Source of the DNA: Thermoplasmata archaeon
GTDB taxonomy: Archaea > Thermoplasmatota > E2 > DHVEG-1
Length of the DNA stretch: 37,729 bases
Reading direction: 5' to 3'
Assembly: GCA_003942085.1 (NCBI GenBank)
Contig: DQIQ01000013.1
Span: 1-37,729, forward strand
In this document: positions 1 to 7,735 of the stretch, one piece after another
How the letters are laid out: each line of letters opens with the position of its first letter
Position numbering within the stretch: position 1 is the first letter of the stretch
Position numbers and translations under genes: made by a program
The notes under the pieces: model-generated
Seen by the model: the letters and a program-made list of their open reading frames with translations, nothing else
The model's database searches: none
Told to the model about the DNA's origin: nothing

Positions 1-2
1 TA

Positions 3-1412
3 AAGCCAAACCAAAATAAGACCTTTCCGATAGGAACCATACAAACCGTCCAACACATTTTCAATGAACTTCAACTCCCGCCACTCCTAGACCGCCTCAA
101 ACACTGCGGTCATCAACTCACCGGACTAGTGGCCGGGCTTGTCTCCTATAAAATGACCGAAAACCTGTCGGTCATCAGATGCCATCAATGGATGACCACC
201 AACCCTTTACTTCTGGAACACCTCCACCTCTCCATCTTCGGAGACGATGCACTCTACCGCTGCCTGGAAAAAATAGGGGAAAACCGACAGATCATCCTCC
301 GACATATCCTGCAGATCCTCAAAAAAGACCATGATGTCGGACTTGACATGGTCTTCATGGACTGGACCAGTTCCCACTTTGAGGCCAAGCCAACAGAGCT
401 CATCAAATACGGGTATAGCCGAGACCATCGCCCAGACCGGCCACAGATCACCATCGGTCTGGCACAGGATCAACACTCACAGCTCCCGGTTGGACTCAGT
501 ATACAACCCGGGAACATCAACGATCAACAGCATTTCAAAACCACCTACGAACAGATCAAACCAGGACTCCGAGCAGGGAGCGTCCTGGTTTTCGATGCCG
601 GTGCCACCGGCAACCCCAACCTCGATCTTCTCGTAGCAGACAAGATGAAATATCTCTCCCGCATGAAACTCAACACCAGTGACATCACACAACACCTGGA
701 CACGTTCAGCAAAGAGGAATGGACACCGATCATGACTGGAAACCAGGATGAACAGGTGTACGGGAAACAACTAGTGTTCCCCAGCAGAACCAAATACCTG
801 TATTTCTCCCAGAAACTCCACGATGATACCCTGGCGAACCGACGGAAACACCTGCAACAGGAATACGACGAGGCACTCAGCCTCTGGAAGACCATACAAG
901 AGCAGAGACGGCCGCGTCAGAAATACCGCAACAGCAACCACTTCATCCAAACACACCTCTCCTACACCTTCCCCCTCACCGGTCTCACCCGTGAGGAGGC
1001 CATAGACTGTGCGTTGCAGCTGTCCATCAACGGAAAAGAAGGATTTTTTACACTCGTTTCAAATAAAGATTTCTCACTTCACGAGGCACTCCAATACTAT
1101 CGTGAAAAAGACAGTGTGGAGAAACTATTCAACAGCATGAAAAACGAACTACATATCCGTCCGACACGCTGCTGGACACAGGAGGCGATCAACGGATCCA
1201 TCCTTATCGCGTTCCTTGCTCAGTTGGTCATCAGCATGCTACGGTACAAACATGACGAGTTGCGTCATGTTTCCACGAAATTCATCATCCAAAGCCTCGG
1301 TAATTTCGCAGTTACCATCATTATTGAAAAAAACGGGGTGAAAAAACGTGTTTTTTCCAATTTCGATTCGATCAATACCCTGATTTTTTGTGGAAACACA
1401 CCAGGATCATAG
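3..1412 (+). CDS. IS1634/IS4-superfamily DDE transposase, 5' end outside window
   Basis: The reading frame is open from base 3, so the N-terminus lies left of the window; 469 residues are visible, slightly short for the family. An RNase H-like DDE transposase would cut and join the ends of its own element. First Asp is probably in VFMDWTSSHFE, second in VLVFDAGATG, and the Glu at 1119-1121 lies in YREKDSVEKLFNSMK, which fits the IS4 signature Y-(2)-R-(3)-E-(6)-K with Lys for Arg. The segment YSRDHRPDRPQITIGLAQ is typical of IS1634 members, and a large insertion separates the second Asp and the Glu. There is no frameshift or internal stop, so the gene may be functional. A GTG at 129 could serve as a start but would lose conserved upstream sequence. 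The left terminal repeat is not in view. Confidence 0.9.
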   Translation, partial: KPNQNKTFPIGTIQTVQHIFNELQLPPLLDRLKHCGHQLTGLVAGLVSYKMTENLSVIRCHQWMTTNPLLLEHLHLSIFGDDALYRCLEKIGENRQIILRHILQILKKDHDVGLDMVFMDWTSSHFEAKPTELIKYGYSRDHRPDRPQITIGLAQDQHSQLPVGLSIQPGNINDQQHFKTTYEQIKPGLRAGSVLVFDAGATGNPNLDLLVADKMKYLSRMKLNTSDITQHLDTFSKEEWTPIMTGNQDEQVYGKQLVFPSRTKYLYFSQKLHDDTLANRRKHLQQEYDEALSLWKTIQEQRRPRQKYRNSNHFIQTHLSYTFPLTGLTREEAIDCALQLSINGKEGFFTLVSNKDFSLHEALQYYREKDSVEKLFNSMKNELHIRPTRCWTQEAINGSILIAFLAQLVISMLRYKHDELRHVSTKFIIQSLGNFAVTIIIEKNGVKKRVFSNFDSINTLIFCGNTPGS

Positions 1413-1442
1413 GTTTTTCAGCATTTTTTGCTGCTGAAAACC
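1412..1442 (+). terminator. Hairpin after the transposase
   Basis: GGTTTTTCAGCA (1412-1423) can pair with TGCTGAAAACC (1432-1442) with one bulged T. It begins at the last base of the transposase stop codon. It could end transcription or shield the element from read-through; it has no long T run after it, so the terminator call is tentative. Confidence 0.45.
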
Positions 1443-1492
1443 AGAAAATAATGTGAAGTGCGAAATGTGTTCTAATCAAGAAAAGAACGATC

Positions 1493-1509
1493 ACCTGCGA
1501 AAGTCAGGT
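1493..1509. repeat. Short inverted repeat, possible right end of the IS
   Basis: ACCTG (1493-1497) and CAGGT (1505-1509) form a 5-bp inverted repeat with a 7-base loop, 80 bp after the transposase stop. It is where an IS terminus would be expected, but the matching left end is outside the window, so neither the boundary nor a target duplication can be shown. Confidence 0.25.
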
Positions 1510-1569
1510 ACCTAACTTACCGTTAGTGTGAATGAGAGTTGCATAATCATCTGTTTTTGCTTCGTTTTG

Positions 1570-1597
1570 GATATAAATATAAATACATGATATACTT
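1570..1597 (+). promoter_or_regulatory. AT-rich promoter of the small exported protein
   Basis: The run ATATAAATATAAATACATG lies about 30-55 bp before the start codon at 1625 and fits an archaeal TATA element with a short leader holding the SD site. Confidence 0.5.
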
Positions 1598-1624
1598 TAT
1601 CATTCTGTAAGGAGGAAATAAATC

Positions 1625-2062
1625 ATGAAGAAAATTATTCCACTACTGATTGTAGGAATGTTAGTCCTGACTGGACTTGGGGCAGCAGCAATACCTATTG
1701 AAAAAAGTACAATATCTCAGCCAGAACTGCTTATAAAAGTTAGGGGTGGGTTTGGACTCCATTTAGTTATTGAAAACATTGGAGATGCACCTGCTACCGA
1801 TGCTGACTGTGTGATAGTTTGGTGTAATATATCTGATTATAGAAGTTGGGAAGGTCCGTTTCCAAGTTCAGATTCATTTCAGTTAGGTACTATTGCTCCA
1901 GGTCAATCTGTAAAAGTTTGCTTTAGACCAGTTGGATTAGTATTTAGGCTTTTTTCAGACCGTAATAACATAGAGGTTGAAGCAGGTTGTGCTGAACATT
2001 CATATTCTAGGGTTGATATAAAACACACTATTTTATTATGGAGACTAATAATATTAACATAG
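1625..2062 (+). CDS. Small exported protein with CARDB-like domain
   Basis: A 145-residue protein with a clear signal peptide (MKKIIPLLIVGMLVLTGLGA, residues 1-20) and a mature part resembling the CARDB-type beta-sandwich found at the C-terminus of larger exported proteins here: the phrase ENIGDAPATDAD matches KNIGDAPATNIN in the PQQ-propeller protein (12789-14561). It is therefore probably a free-standing surface domain. The SD site GGAGG (1611-1615) is well placed for the ATG. The sequence ends in a hydrophobic stretch, HTILLWRLIILT, comparable to the ends of its relatives. No enzymatic motif is visible. It lies between an IS and a region with few genes. Confidence 0.82.
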   Translation: MKKIIPLLIVGMLVLTGLGAAAIPIEKSTISQPELLIKVRGGFGLHLVIENIGDAPATDADCVIVWCNISDYRSWEGPFPSSDSFQLGTIAPGQSVKVCFRPVGLVFRLFSDRNNIEVEAGCAEHSYSRVDIKHTILLWRLIILT

Positions 2063-2161
2063 CACAATCTCAACCATTACGAACATATCAAAAAAATTGC
2101 TCATAGTTGAAAAACAAAGTTAAAACCGTGTTAATGCTTGACCTCAATTGAAGTTTCTGAG

Positions 2162-2175
2162 GATATGTTTTTAAA
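2162..2175 (+). promoter_or_regulatory. Extended TATA box GATATGTTTTTAAA without an obvious gene
   Basis: This 14-mer is identical to the boxes upstream of two minus-strand exported-protein genes (11791-11804 and 14602-14615). At the usual 41-46 bp spacing a start would fall near 2216-2221, but no convincing plus-strand gene begins there, so it may be an orphan promoter left by a lost gene. Confidence 0.45.
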
Positions 2176-2221
2176 GAAGAATGCAAAATAAAAAATCAAA
2201 TGATTATTTAGAAATCAAATT

Positions 2222-2536
2222 TCAATATGATGAGGACACAAAACCAATTATTAACCAAAATCCATTTATACCAAGCCCTATACCTGACAGTAAAAATGCA
2301 TATCGTCTAAATCTATCCTCTTTTGAGATTTTTCTTGTTAATGCATACAATATCATTCCGAATAAACATAATAATACAAAAATCAAGAAGAAAACGAAAA
2401 TTGTCCAATTAAGTGGTATTTCGCCTTGTAATGTAGTATATATAATATCTGGTATTGGTACGAGGAATCCTCCAGAAAAGCCAATTATTGAAATGAAAAG
2501 AATAATCTTACTCTTAAGGGTATGTTTCTTTTCCAT
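2222..2536 (-). CDS. Small membrane protein with three predicted helices
   Basis: A 104-residue hydrophobic protein with three probable membrane segments: about residues 10-30 (IILFISIIGFSGGFLVP), 41-65 (TIFVFFLIFVLLCLFGMI) and 80-100 (FLLSGIGLGINGFWLIIG), linked by a basic loop (LTRKISKEDRFRR). I do not recognise the family. No SD is visible, but an AT-rich box around 2556-2566 would put the transcription start almost at the ATG, as in leaderless archaeal mRNAs. A plus-strand open frame over the same bases (2181-2834) lacks protein-like composition and runs into the next gene, so the minus strand is preferred. Confidence 0.55.
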   Translation of the reverse strand: MEKKHTLKSKIILFISIIGFSGGFLVPIPDIIYTTLQGEIPLNWTIFVFFLIFVLLCLFGMILYALTRKISKEDRFRRYAFLLSGIGLGINGFWLIIGFVSSSY

Positions 2537-2571
2537 TTGTTTTAATTATCTTTTTCGATTTTTTAACATTT

Positions 2572-2596
2572 TCGGGTTCAAATCCCTTCCCCTGCA
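2572..2596 (+). pseudogene. tRNA 3'-end-like fragment
   Basis: The stretch contains a T-loop with flanking pairs (GGG-TTCAAAT-CCC, 2574-2586), then two bases, a seven-base candidate acceptor strand CCCCTGC, discriminator A, and a T run (2598-2604). That is the order of the last 25 bases of an archaeal tRNA. No D arm, anticodon arm or 5' acceptor strand GCAGGGG is found upstream, and the outer two T-stem pairs are broken. It could be a tRNA remnant or the att copy left by an integrated element. Confidence 0.4.
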
Positions 2597-2617
2597 CTTT
2601 TTTTATGCTGACAAAGG

Positions 2618-2625
2618 TTTAAATA
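2618..2625 (+). promoter_or_regulatory. TATA box for the beta-helix/FG-GAP gene
   Basis: TTTAAATA preceded by purine-rich AAAGG (BRE-like), about 40 bp before the start codon of the 821-residue protein; transcription should begin near 2648. Confidence 0.65.
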
Positions 2626-2655
2626 ACTCAGGGTGTTTTTATTTAATATGGAGGA

Positions 2656-5121
2656 ATGACGTTGTTTCGAAAAGGATTAGTTATTTTAACTATTCTCTTG
2701 TTCGTTGGAACCTGCATCATTCCAACGACTGCACAAAATATTTTGAAACCATGTCCAACATCAAGAGGAGATTGGTTGTATGTCGGTGGTGGTGGACCGG
2801 GGAATTACTCAAAGATTCAGGATGCAATAGATAATGCAAGTGACGGGGACACTGTTTTTGTCTATAGTGGGACCTACCCAACGTCTGGCATTTATATAGA
2901 AAAAGCGATTCAACTCATAGGAGAGAATAGAAATACAACAAACGTTGAATCATCATCAAATGTTGGGATTTACATAAAACCAAATTCACATAATGTGGCA
3001 ATAAATAATTTCACGTTTCAAAACTTTGCTGTCGAAACTCATTATAATAATAATATCAGTATCAGTGACAATATATTCTTGACCACTGTTTATTATGGGA
3101 ATCCTTCAGTTATAGACTCGTCTGGGTCGTACAATACATTCAAAGGAAACACCATCATTCTGAGACATACGACTGAAGAAGAAATTGGTCCAAATGAATG
3201 TATGGGATTGAATGAATATCATTCCACCATTGTGAATAACACCTTGGTCGGAGCAACATATACCGGATTATCCCTCGGGGGGAGACCAACTGAAAATGAG
3301 CAGTATGGCCTGAACATAATCTCCAGGAACACCTTCTCAAATAATGAAATAGGCCTTTATTTAAGCACCCTTGTAACAACCATAGGAAGGAACAATATCA
3401 CACAAAACAATTTTATCAATAATAGCGACCATGCGGGATTTACCATAAGTGTCTTAAATCCGTTTGATTTGATTCATGTGTTTTCATCCCTGCATAGGAT
3501 TCCTTTTTCACAGTGGGATGGCAACTATTGGGATGATTATACGGGTCATCTTGGTCGGAAGATTCCTGGAAAAATACAGTTCTTTTCAACAAGATTTGAA
3601 ATTCCTGTAAGGAATGTTGATCGTCATCCTGCCCCTGAGCCCATATACCTGAACAAGAAGTCAGGTTCGGCAACATCATTGGACACTATTTCTAATGTAA
3701 TGGAGAGATATAGTGATAGTACTATGACCTGGGGTGATTGGTGGCCTGATTTTCCAGGGAGATATGAATCATTCTTTGAAGTCAAAGATATTATTGATTT
3801 CGGTCAGACTGCCTGGGGGTTGACCACCGCTGATTTTAACATGGACGGTCTGATGGATTTCGCAGTCTCCTGGGCAACAAATCCTTGGACACATTCGACA
3901 ATCTCCATTTTCTATAATGATGGGGATGGTGGTTATACGCAGGATGATGTGTATACGACCACATTCTATCTGAGATATATCGAGGATTTGAGTTCAGGTG
4001 ATTATGACAATGATGGTGATATTGATCTTTTGTTTACCTACTCTGAAGCTACGGGTCCTCAGAAAACGAATGGTGTTGTGGATCTTTTATTAAACGATGG
4101 ATCAAATCATTTTGTTGATTGTGTAATGGTCACTCGGCTTCTTCCAACAGATGGTGGAGAACGACGTATTAACCCTCAGGTGAGTTCAGCGGATTTTGAT
4201 GACGATGGTGATATTGATTTCCTGGTAGGCGATAACAGTGGCCTGGTTGAGTTCTATCGGAACAACGGGTCCGGTGTCTTTACTGGTACTGGCATCTATG
4301 ATTTCGGTGAGGAGATGAGCTGGGGTCTTTCTTCCGCTGATTTCGATGGCGATGGAGATATTGATTTTATTGTGACTCAATCAAAAAATATTGATGCTGG
4401 TCGTGTTCTTTTAGTGCCTAATGATGGAACAGAGGAGTGTTTCAATCAGTCTAATTATGTTCAAATCGCAGTTCTCCCCCCAAGACTATCATTTTTTGCA
4501 GGGCCTGTTGCAGGTTTCGGATGTTTATGTACCATGGATTATGATGATGATGGACGGATGGATTTCCTTTTTTCAGGGGGTGACTCTCTATTTCTCTATA
4601 TGCAAAATGAAACCGGGGGTTTTGATTATTTTCACGTCTGCCGTCTTCCAGCGGTTAACGTTGGAAATGGTACGTTCTATGCAGATCAATTACGTGTAGG
4701 GGCCATAGCCACTGGTGATTTTAACGGAGATGGTCTGGATGATTTGGTTGTCGGTGGTGTTCAAGGAGTGGTACGGTTATTCATCAATCAAAGGATGCTT
4801 GTGGATATTATCTTCCCGGACCGAGAGGGCATAATAATTCATAACGAGTATAAAATGGATCTATTGCCGTTTTATTTTGCTTTTAAGCATGGAACTTCCT
4901 TCGCATTCGGAAGGATAACCGTTATTGCAAAAGAGCTTGAGCCGCTTCAAAAAGTTGAGTTCTACCGTGGGAACAAACTGATGTACACCGATGACGCGGC
5001 GCCCTATGAGTGGAATTGGACTGGTTTTTCTTTTGGTCGCCATATCATTAAAGCAGTGCCCTATGACCTTGATGGAAAACAAGCAGGGTATGATACTGCT
5101 GTAGTCTGGAAGTTCTTTTAA
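2656..5121 (+). CDS. Exported NosD-type beta-helix and FG-GAP repeat protein
   Basis: Large surface protein (821 residues from the first ATG). After a signal peptide (about 1-27) a right-handed beta-helix begins with the motif KIQDAIDNASDGDTVFV (about 56-72) and continues with NosD-like N-rich turns to about 290. A second half carries six Ca-binding FG-GAP/VCBS motifs (for example ADFDDDGDIDFLVG, ADFDGDGDIDFIVT, GDFNGDGLDDLVVG), then an Ig-like C-terminal domain (KVEFYRGNKLMYTDDAAPYE). These folds bind sugars or proteins; no catalytic site is evident. SD GGAGG (2650-2654) is only one base from the ATG at 2656 but seven bases from TTG at 2662, so translation may really start at 2662. A 50-bp repeat lies just after the stop. 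Confidence 0.9.
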   Translation: MTLFRKGLVILTILLFVGTCIIPTTAQNILKPCPTSRGDWLYVGGGGPGNYSKIQDAIDNASDGDTVFVYSGTYPTSGIYIEKAIQLIGENRNTTNVESSSNVGIYIKPNSHNVAINNFTFQNFAVETHYNNNISISDNIFLTTVYYGNPSVIDSSGSYNTFKGNTIILRHTTEEEIGPNECMGLNEYHSTIVNNTLVGATYTGLSLGGRPTENEQYGLNIISRNTFSNNEIGLYLSTLVTTIGRNNITQNNFINNSDHAGFTISVLNPFDLIHVFSSLHRIPFSQWDGNYWDDYTGHLGRKIPGKIQFFSTRFEIPVRNVDRHPAPEPIYLNKKSGSATSLDTISNVMERYSDSTMTWGDWWPDFPGRYESFFEVKDIIDFGQTAWGLTTADFNMDGLMDFAVSWATNPWTHSTISIFYNDGDGGYTQDDVYTTTFYLRYIEDLSSGDYDNDGDIDLLFTYSEATGPQKTNGVVDLLLNDGSNHFVDCVMVTRLLPTDGGERRINPQVSSADFDDDGDIDFLVGDNSGLVEFYRNNGSGVFTGTGIYDFGEEMSWGLSSADFDGDGDIDFIVTQSKNIDAGRVLLVPNDGTEECFNQSNYVQIAVLPPRLSFFAGPVAGFGCLCTMDYDDDGRMDFLFSGGDSLFLYMQNETGGFDYFHVCRLPAVNVGNGTFYADQLRVGAIATGDFNGDGLDDLVVGGVQGVVRLFINQRMLVDIIFPDREGIIIHNEYKMDLLPFYFAFKHGTSFAFGRITVIAKELEPLQKVEFYRGNKLMYTDDAAPYEWNWTGFSFGRHIIKAVPYDLDGKQAGYDTAVVWKFF

Positions 5122-5129
5122 TCTATCGA

Positions 5130-5810
5130 ATGAATTTATGTGCAAATTTTGATTCTGCACATAAATCCCCCCATTTGTGTGCAAAGCCTTATGAAGGTAT
5201 CCTTCTTTTTTATTCATCCAGCAATACCATCAAGAGGAATACAATCTCACGATACCCTAATTGCATTCAACTTATTGCTTCCAGCTTCAATGTAATCTAT
5301 AAAAACACAATTATGAATAAATTGATCATCTCAAGTATTTCAACTTTTAACCAAATCACTCAAAACCATATCGAAGGTGGAGTTGAAATGCAAGGTGGTT
5401 GCCGCTCCAATGCCTTTAGGTACAATGATATCTCCAATGGTAATCGAGGAATCTGGCTCGATCTTCTTTGTAATTCGAATAGTTTTGTCAAAAACAATAT
5501 AACAAACAATGAGGTTGGTGTTCAGGTAATGCCCTGTCAATTGAATACTTTTAAAAGAAATAATTTCATAAATAATACTCTTCATGCATATTTTGAGGAT
5601 ACCCTATTGTCAAGTATTTTACCTGATTTCTGGTGGAGGAACTATTGGGATGATTGGGATGGAACCATCCCGAAACGTATTGAGGGAAAAATGATTATTA
5701 ATCATTTATCTTTTGATCCTGATTATCCAGTTCCTCCGACAGTTAAACCATGGACGAATTTCGATTGGTTTCCGGCAAGAGAACCCTATAACATCCCAGG
5801 GATTGTGTAG
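5130..5810 (+). pseudogene. Orphan C-terminal part of a NosD-type beta-helix protein
   Basis: The 226-codon frame has no signal peptide and its first ~20 codons are read through the 50-bp repeat (5134-5183). From about residue 22 it is genuine beta-helix sequence (NTIKRNTISRYPNC, NSFVKNNITNNEVGVQV), ending in a W-rich closing segment (WWRNYWDDWDGTIPKRIEGK) like the one in the preceding protein (DGNYWDDYTGHLGRKIPGK). It appears to be a gene whose 5' part was replaced at the repeat. No SD precedes the ATG at 5130. It may be translated with the upstream message, but an export signal is missing. It ends one base before the next ATG. Confidence 0.6.
5134..5183 (+). repeat. 50-bp three-module repeat, copy 1
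   Basis: Three 11-bp modules: ATTTATGTGCA (5134-5144), its exact inverse TGCACATAAAT (5156-5166), and ATTTGTGTGCA (5173-5183), separated by 11 and 6 bases. The same arrangement in opposite orientation occurs at 20066-20115. It starts 12 bp after the stop of the 821-residue protein and runs into the frame of the beta-helix fragment that follows. Confidence 0.75.
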
Positions 5811-6656
5811 ATGAAACAGGGTCTGATGAAAGAAGTGTTGGTTGTTGCTGTTATCCTTTTGTTCATCGGTGTCGCAATCGCCCCAAGCATCAACTTCAGT
5901 GTCGTCAAAGCATCCGATGACAACGACCTGGTTGAAGTCACCACACAAGCGTGCGGCATCAAAGGATTTGGGAATACCACGGTGAAACTCACCAGAGAAC
6001 AATATCAGAATCTGGAGCAGTATCTGGTTGAATTCAGGGAACGATTGAATCAGACATCAACCAGGGAGGAAGCGGTTCCTATTTTCAAGGAAGCGGTGGT
6101 GGAGTTGGATAAGTATGGGTTGTTGCCGAAGGGGATGAGTGTTGAACGGGTACAGAAGTTGGTTACGACAAATCAAGCTCATCCTGATGTTGAAAAACTG
6201 ATGAACTCCCCAAAGCTATCTCTTTCTCATTTAGAGTTTAACAATGTCTTTTGTTTGTTGTCCATGCTTTCGGTGGTACCTGGTAGTGACGTAACATTTG
6301 GGTTGCTTACTTTACCTAGTGTAATTCTTTTCATGATTTTTACCATGGGTATGTTTCATTTTAATAATCTTGAACTTGCAATGTTGGTGGCTATTCCATT
6401 ATTACTGTCAGTTATCGTAGGGATTCCTTCGTTGATTTTTAATTTGTTAAGTCCTCTTTTACTTTGGGCGGTGGTAATAATTAACTCTGGTTACCAGGGG
6501 TTGTCTTTAGGATTAAAAGGATTGCAACCAATAAATCAAAATTTTCAATTTCTAATTGGTTTTAAAGGGCTTCGGATTTGGCTCCCTATTAGCCAGTATG
6601 ATAGAATAAGTTTTTACCTTGGTCAAGCTCTTGCGACAGCATCATATGTTCCCTAA
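5811..6656 (+). CDS. Exported or membrane protein of unknown function
   Basis: A 281-residue protein with a signal-type N-terminus (KEVLVVAVILLFIGVAIAPS, about 7-26), a polar helical region (about 55-135, including TVKLTREQYQNLEQYL and ELDKYGLLPKGMSVERVQ) and a hydrophobic second half with at least three membrane segments (about 145-235). I recognise no characterised family; the polar region looks like a short helical domain common to exported proteins of this kind. The ATG directly follows the TAG of the upstream frame, with no strong SD, suggesting translation on a shared transcript. Confidence 0.75.
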   Translation: MKQGLMKEVLVVAVILLFIGVAIAPSINFSVVKASDDNDLVEVTTQACGIKGFGNTTVKLTREQYQNLEQYLVEFRERLNQTSTREEAVPIFKEAVVELDKYGLLPKGMSVERVQKLVTTNQAHPDVEKLMNSPKLSLSHLEFNNVFCLLSMLSVVPGSDVTFGLLTLPSVILFMIFTMGMFHFNNLELAMLVAIPLLLSVIVGIPSLIFNLLSPLLLWAVVIINSGYQGLSLGLKGLQPINQNFQFLIGFKGLRIWLPISQYDRISFYLGQALATASYVP

Positions 6657-6761
6657 TAAGAATCGCTATAAAAAACTAGAAAGAGAACGTCTGAAATTGT
6701 AGATGTGAGACTTTACCCTCCAGATTCTTTCAGTGTATCCGGATTTTCAATTGATGTTTAG

Positions 6762-7037
6762 TTACAGTTTTTCTTTTACAATACGATAAATCCTGATGTT
6801 TTTACCCCTGTAAAACTCAAGTACGCCATATTCAACCAACCTATTTACAGCCTTGTAAAGTTGTACACGGTTCAGAGGTATTTCTTGTTGTGTGTTTTTC
6901 GTTAATTTGAGGTAATTTTTATTCGTTGTTTTCAAAAAATCACACAACACAGTAATGTGGTTCATTGAATCGCATAATCGAACTTCAAAGTGAAAAGATT
7001 TAGCGCGTGCTATCATGATTATTTTTCGTTTAAACAT
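6762..7037 (-). CDS. Small winged-helix DNA-binding protein
   Basis: About 91 residues from the ATG at 7037 (other in-frame starts at 7103 and 7016). The C-terminal half reads like a winged helix: PLNRVQLYKAVNRLVEYGVL as recognition helix and turn, followed by a wing FYRGKNIRIYRIV. Such proteins repress or activate nearby genes. The sequence ahead of it is basic and hydrophobic and lacks a second known domain, so it may be a truncated regulator. No SD was found. The neighbourhood contains mostly decayed sequence, and no target is apparent. Confidence 0.5.
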   Translation of the reverse strand: MFKRKIIMIARAKSFHFEVRLCDSMNHITVLCDFLKTTNKNYLKLTKNTQQEIPLNRVQLYKAVNRLVEYGVLEFYRGKNIRIYRIVKEKL

Positions 7038-7078
7038 TGAAATAACGGGGATATAGCGATGAACGCATCCTTCTTGGT

Positions 7079-7249
7079 ATGAAACCATTCTTTTCATTAA
7101 CAATCGTTTTAAATGATGTGAAACCTGACGATGAAATAATTAAAAACAAAATAGGGGATGAATTTACAGACTCAATAAAGACTATCCTTAATGATATTGC
7201 TGAGCTGATTGAATATACATCAGCATTTATTCCCCCTTTATTCTCTTAA
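7079..7249 (+). CDS. Possible small ORF, 56 residues
   Basis: Open frame with a balanced, protein-like composition: starts MKPFFSLTIVLNDVKPDDE and continues with an amphipathic helix (FTDSIKTILNDIAELIEYTS). It diverges from the winged-helix gene if that starts at 7037. There is no SD or clear TATA box, and I do not recognise it. It may be a remnant rather than an active gene. Confidence 0.3.
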   Translation: MKPFFSLTIVLNDVKPDDEIIKNKIGDEFTDSIKTILNDIAELIEYTSAFIPPLFS

Positions 7250-7735
7250 CTTACAATAAAGCCATACAAGTAAAGCCCCTATACCCTATGGGATAATTGG
7301 TAATATTGGTTAATTGGTATATACGGGGAAAAAAGTTGTAGAAATATGTTTGAATAAAATCCATCAACTATTTTTTTGTGATACCATCTAGTAACCCTTC
7401 TAGTGGAGGTTACTGAATTACTTGAATATTTTATATGAATAAAATATTAGTTAGATGAAAAAGGATGTTCCTCCGATTTTCCTTATAGTTATAGATAATA
7501 GGTGAAACTGGGAAGGCTATTCGAAACCCCCCGAAATCATTGAACATAATTTCTCCTCTAATCATCCCAGAAGTGATATCAAAATTTTGTTAATATTTTC
7601 GTCGATATTTTTAACGATTCTATAGAAGAAATTAGTTCTATATTCTCCCAGAAGCGTAATGACTTTTTCATTGGTGACAGCACATTTTTATAAACAACTT
7701 GTATTTCGTGTTTCTGAGGAGACCGGGAGACATTT
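7250..7735. other. Gene-poor decayed stretch
   Basis: No gene of convincing length. It holds a perfect 7-bp inverted repeat AGTAACC/GGTTACT (7390-7396, 7408-7414); a 38-codon minus-strand frame (7431-7547) with AGGAG five bases before its ATG; and a minus-strand frame near 7580-7700 whose end (YRIVKNIDENINKIL) repeats at 8462-8500. Taken together it looks like an area of small or broken genes. Confidence 0.4.
7588..7626 (-). repeat. Coding-type repeat, copy 1
   Basis: Read on the minus strand this encodes Y-R-I-V-K-N-I-D-E-N-I-N. The second copy (8463-8500) encodes Y-K-I-V-R-N-I-D-E-N-I-N. Differences between the two DNA copies are silent or swap Lys and Arg, which points to protein-level conservation rather than a DNA signal. 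The copies flank the b561-like gene. Confidence 0.5.

Noticed and set aside
2181-2834. Long plus-strand open frame of 217 codons
   Set aside because: It opposes a hydrophobic three-helix protein on the minus strand, has no SD, runs across the tRNA-like fragment and into the 821-residue gene in another frame, and its composition is not protein-like.
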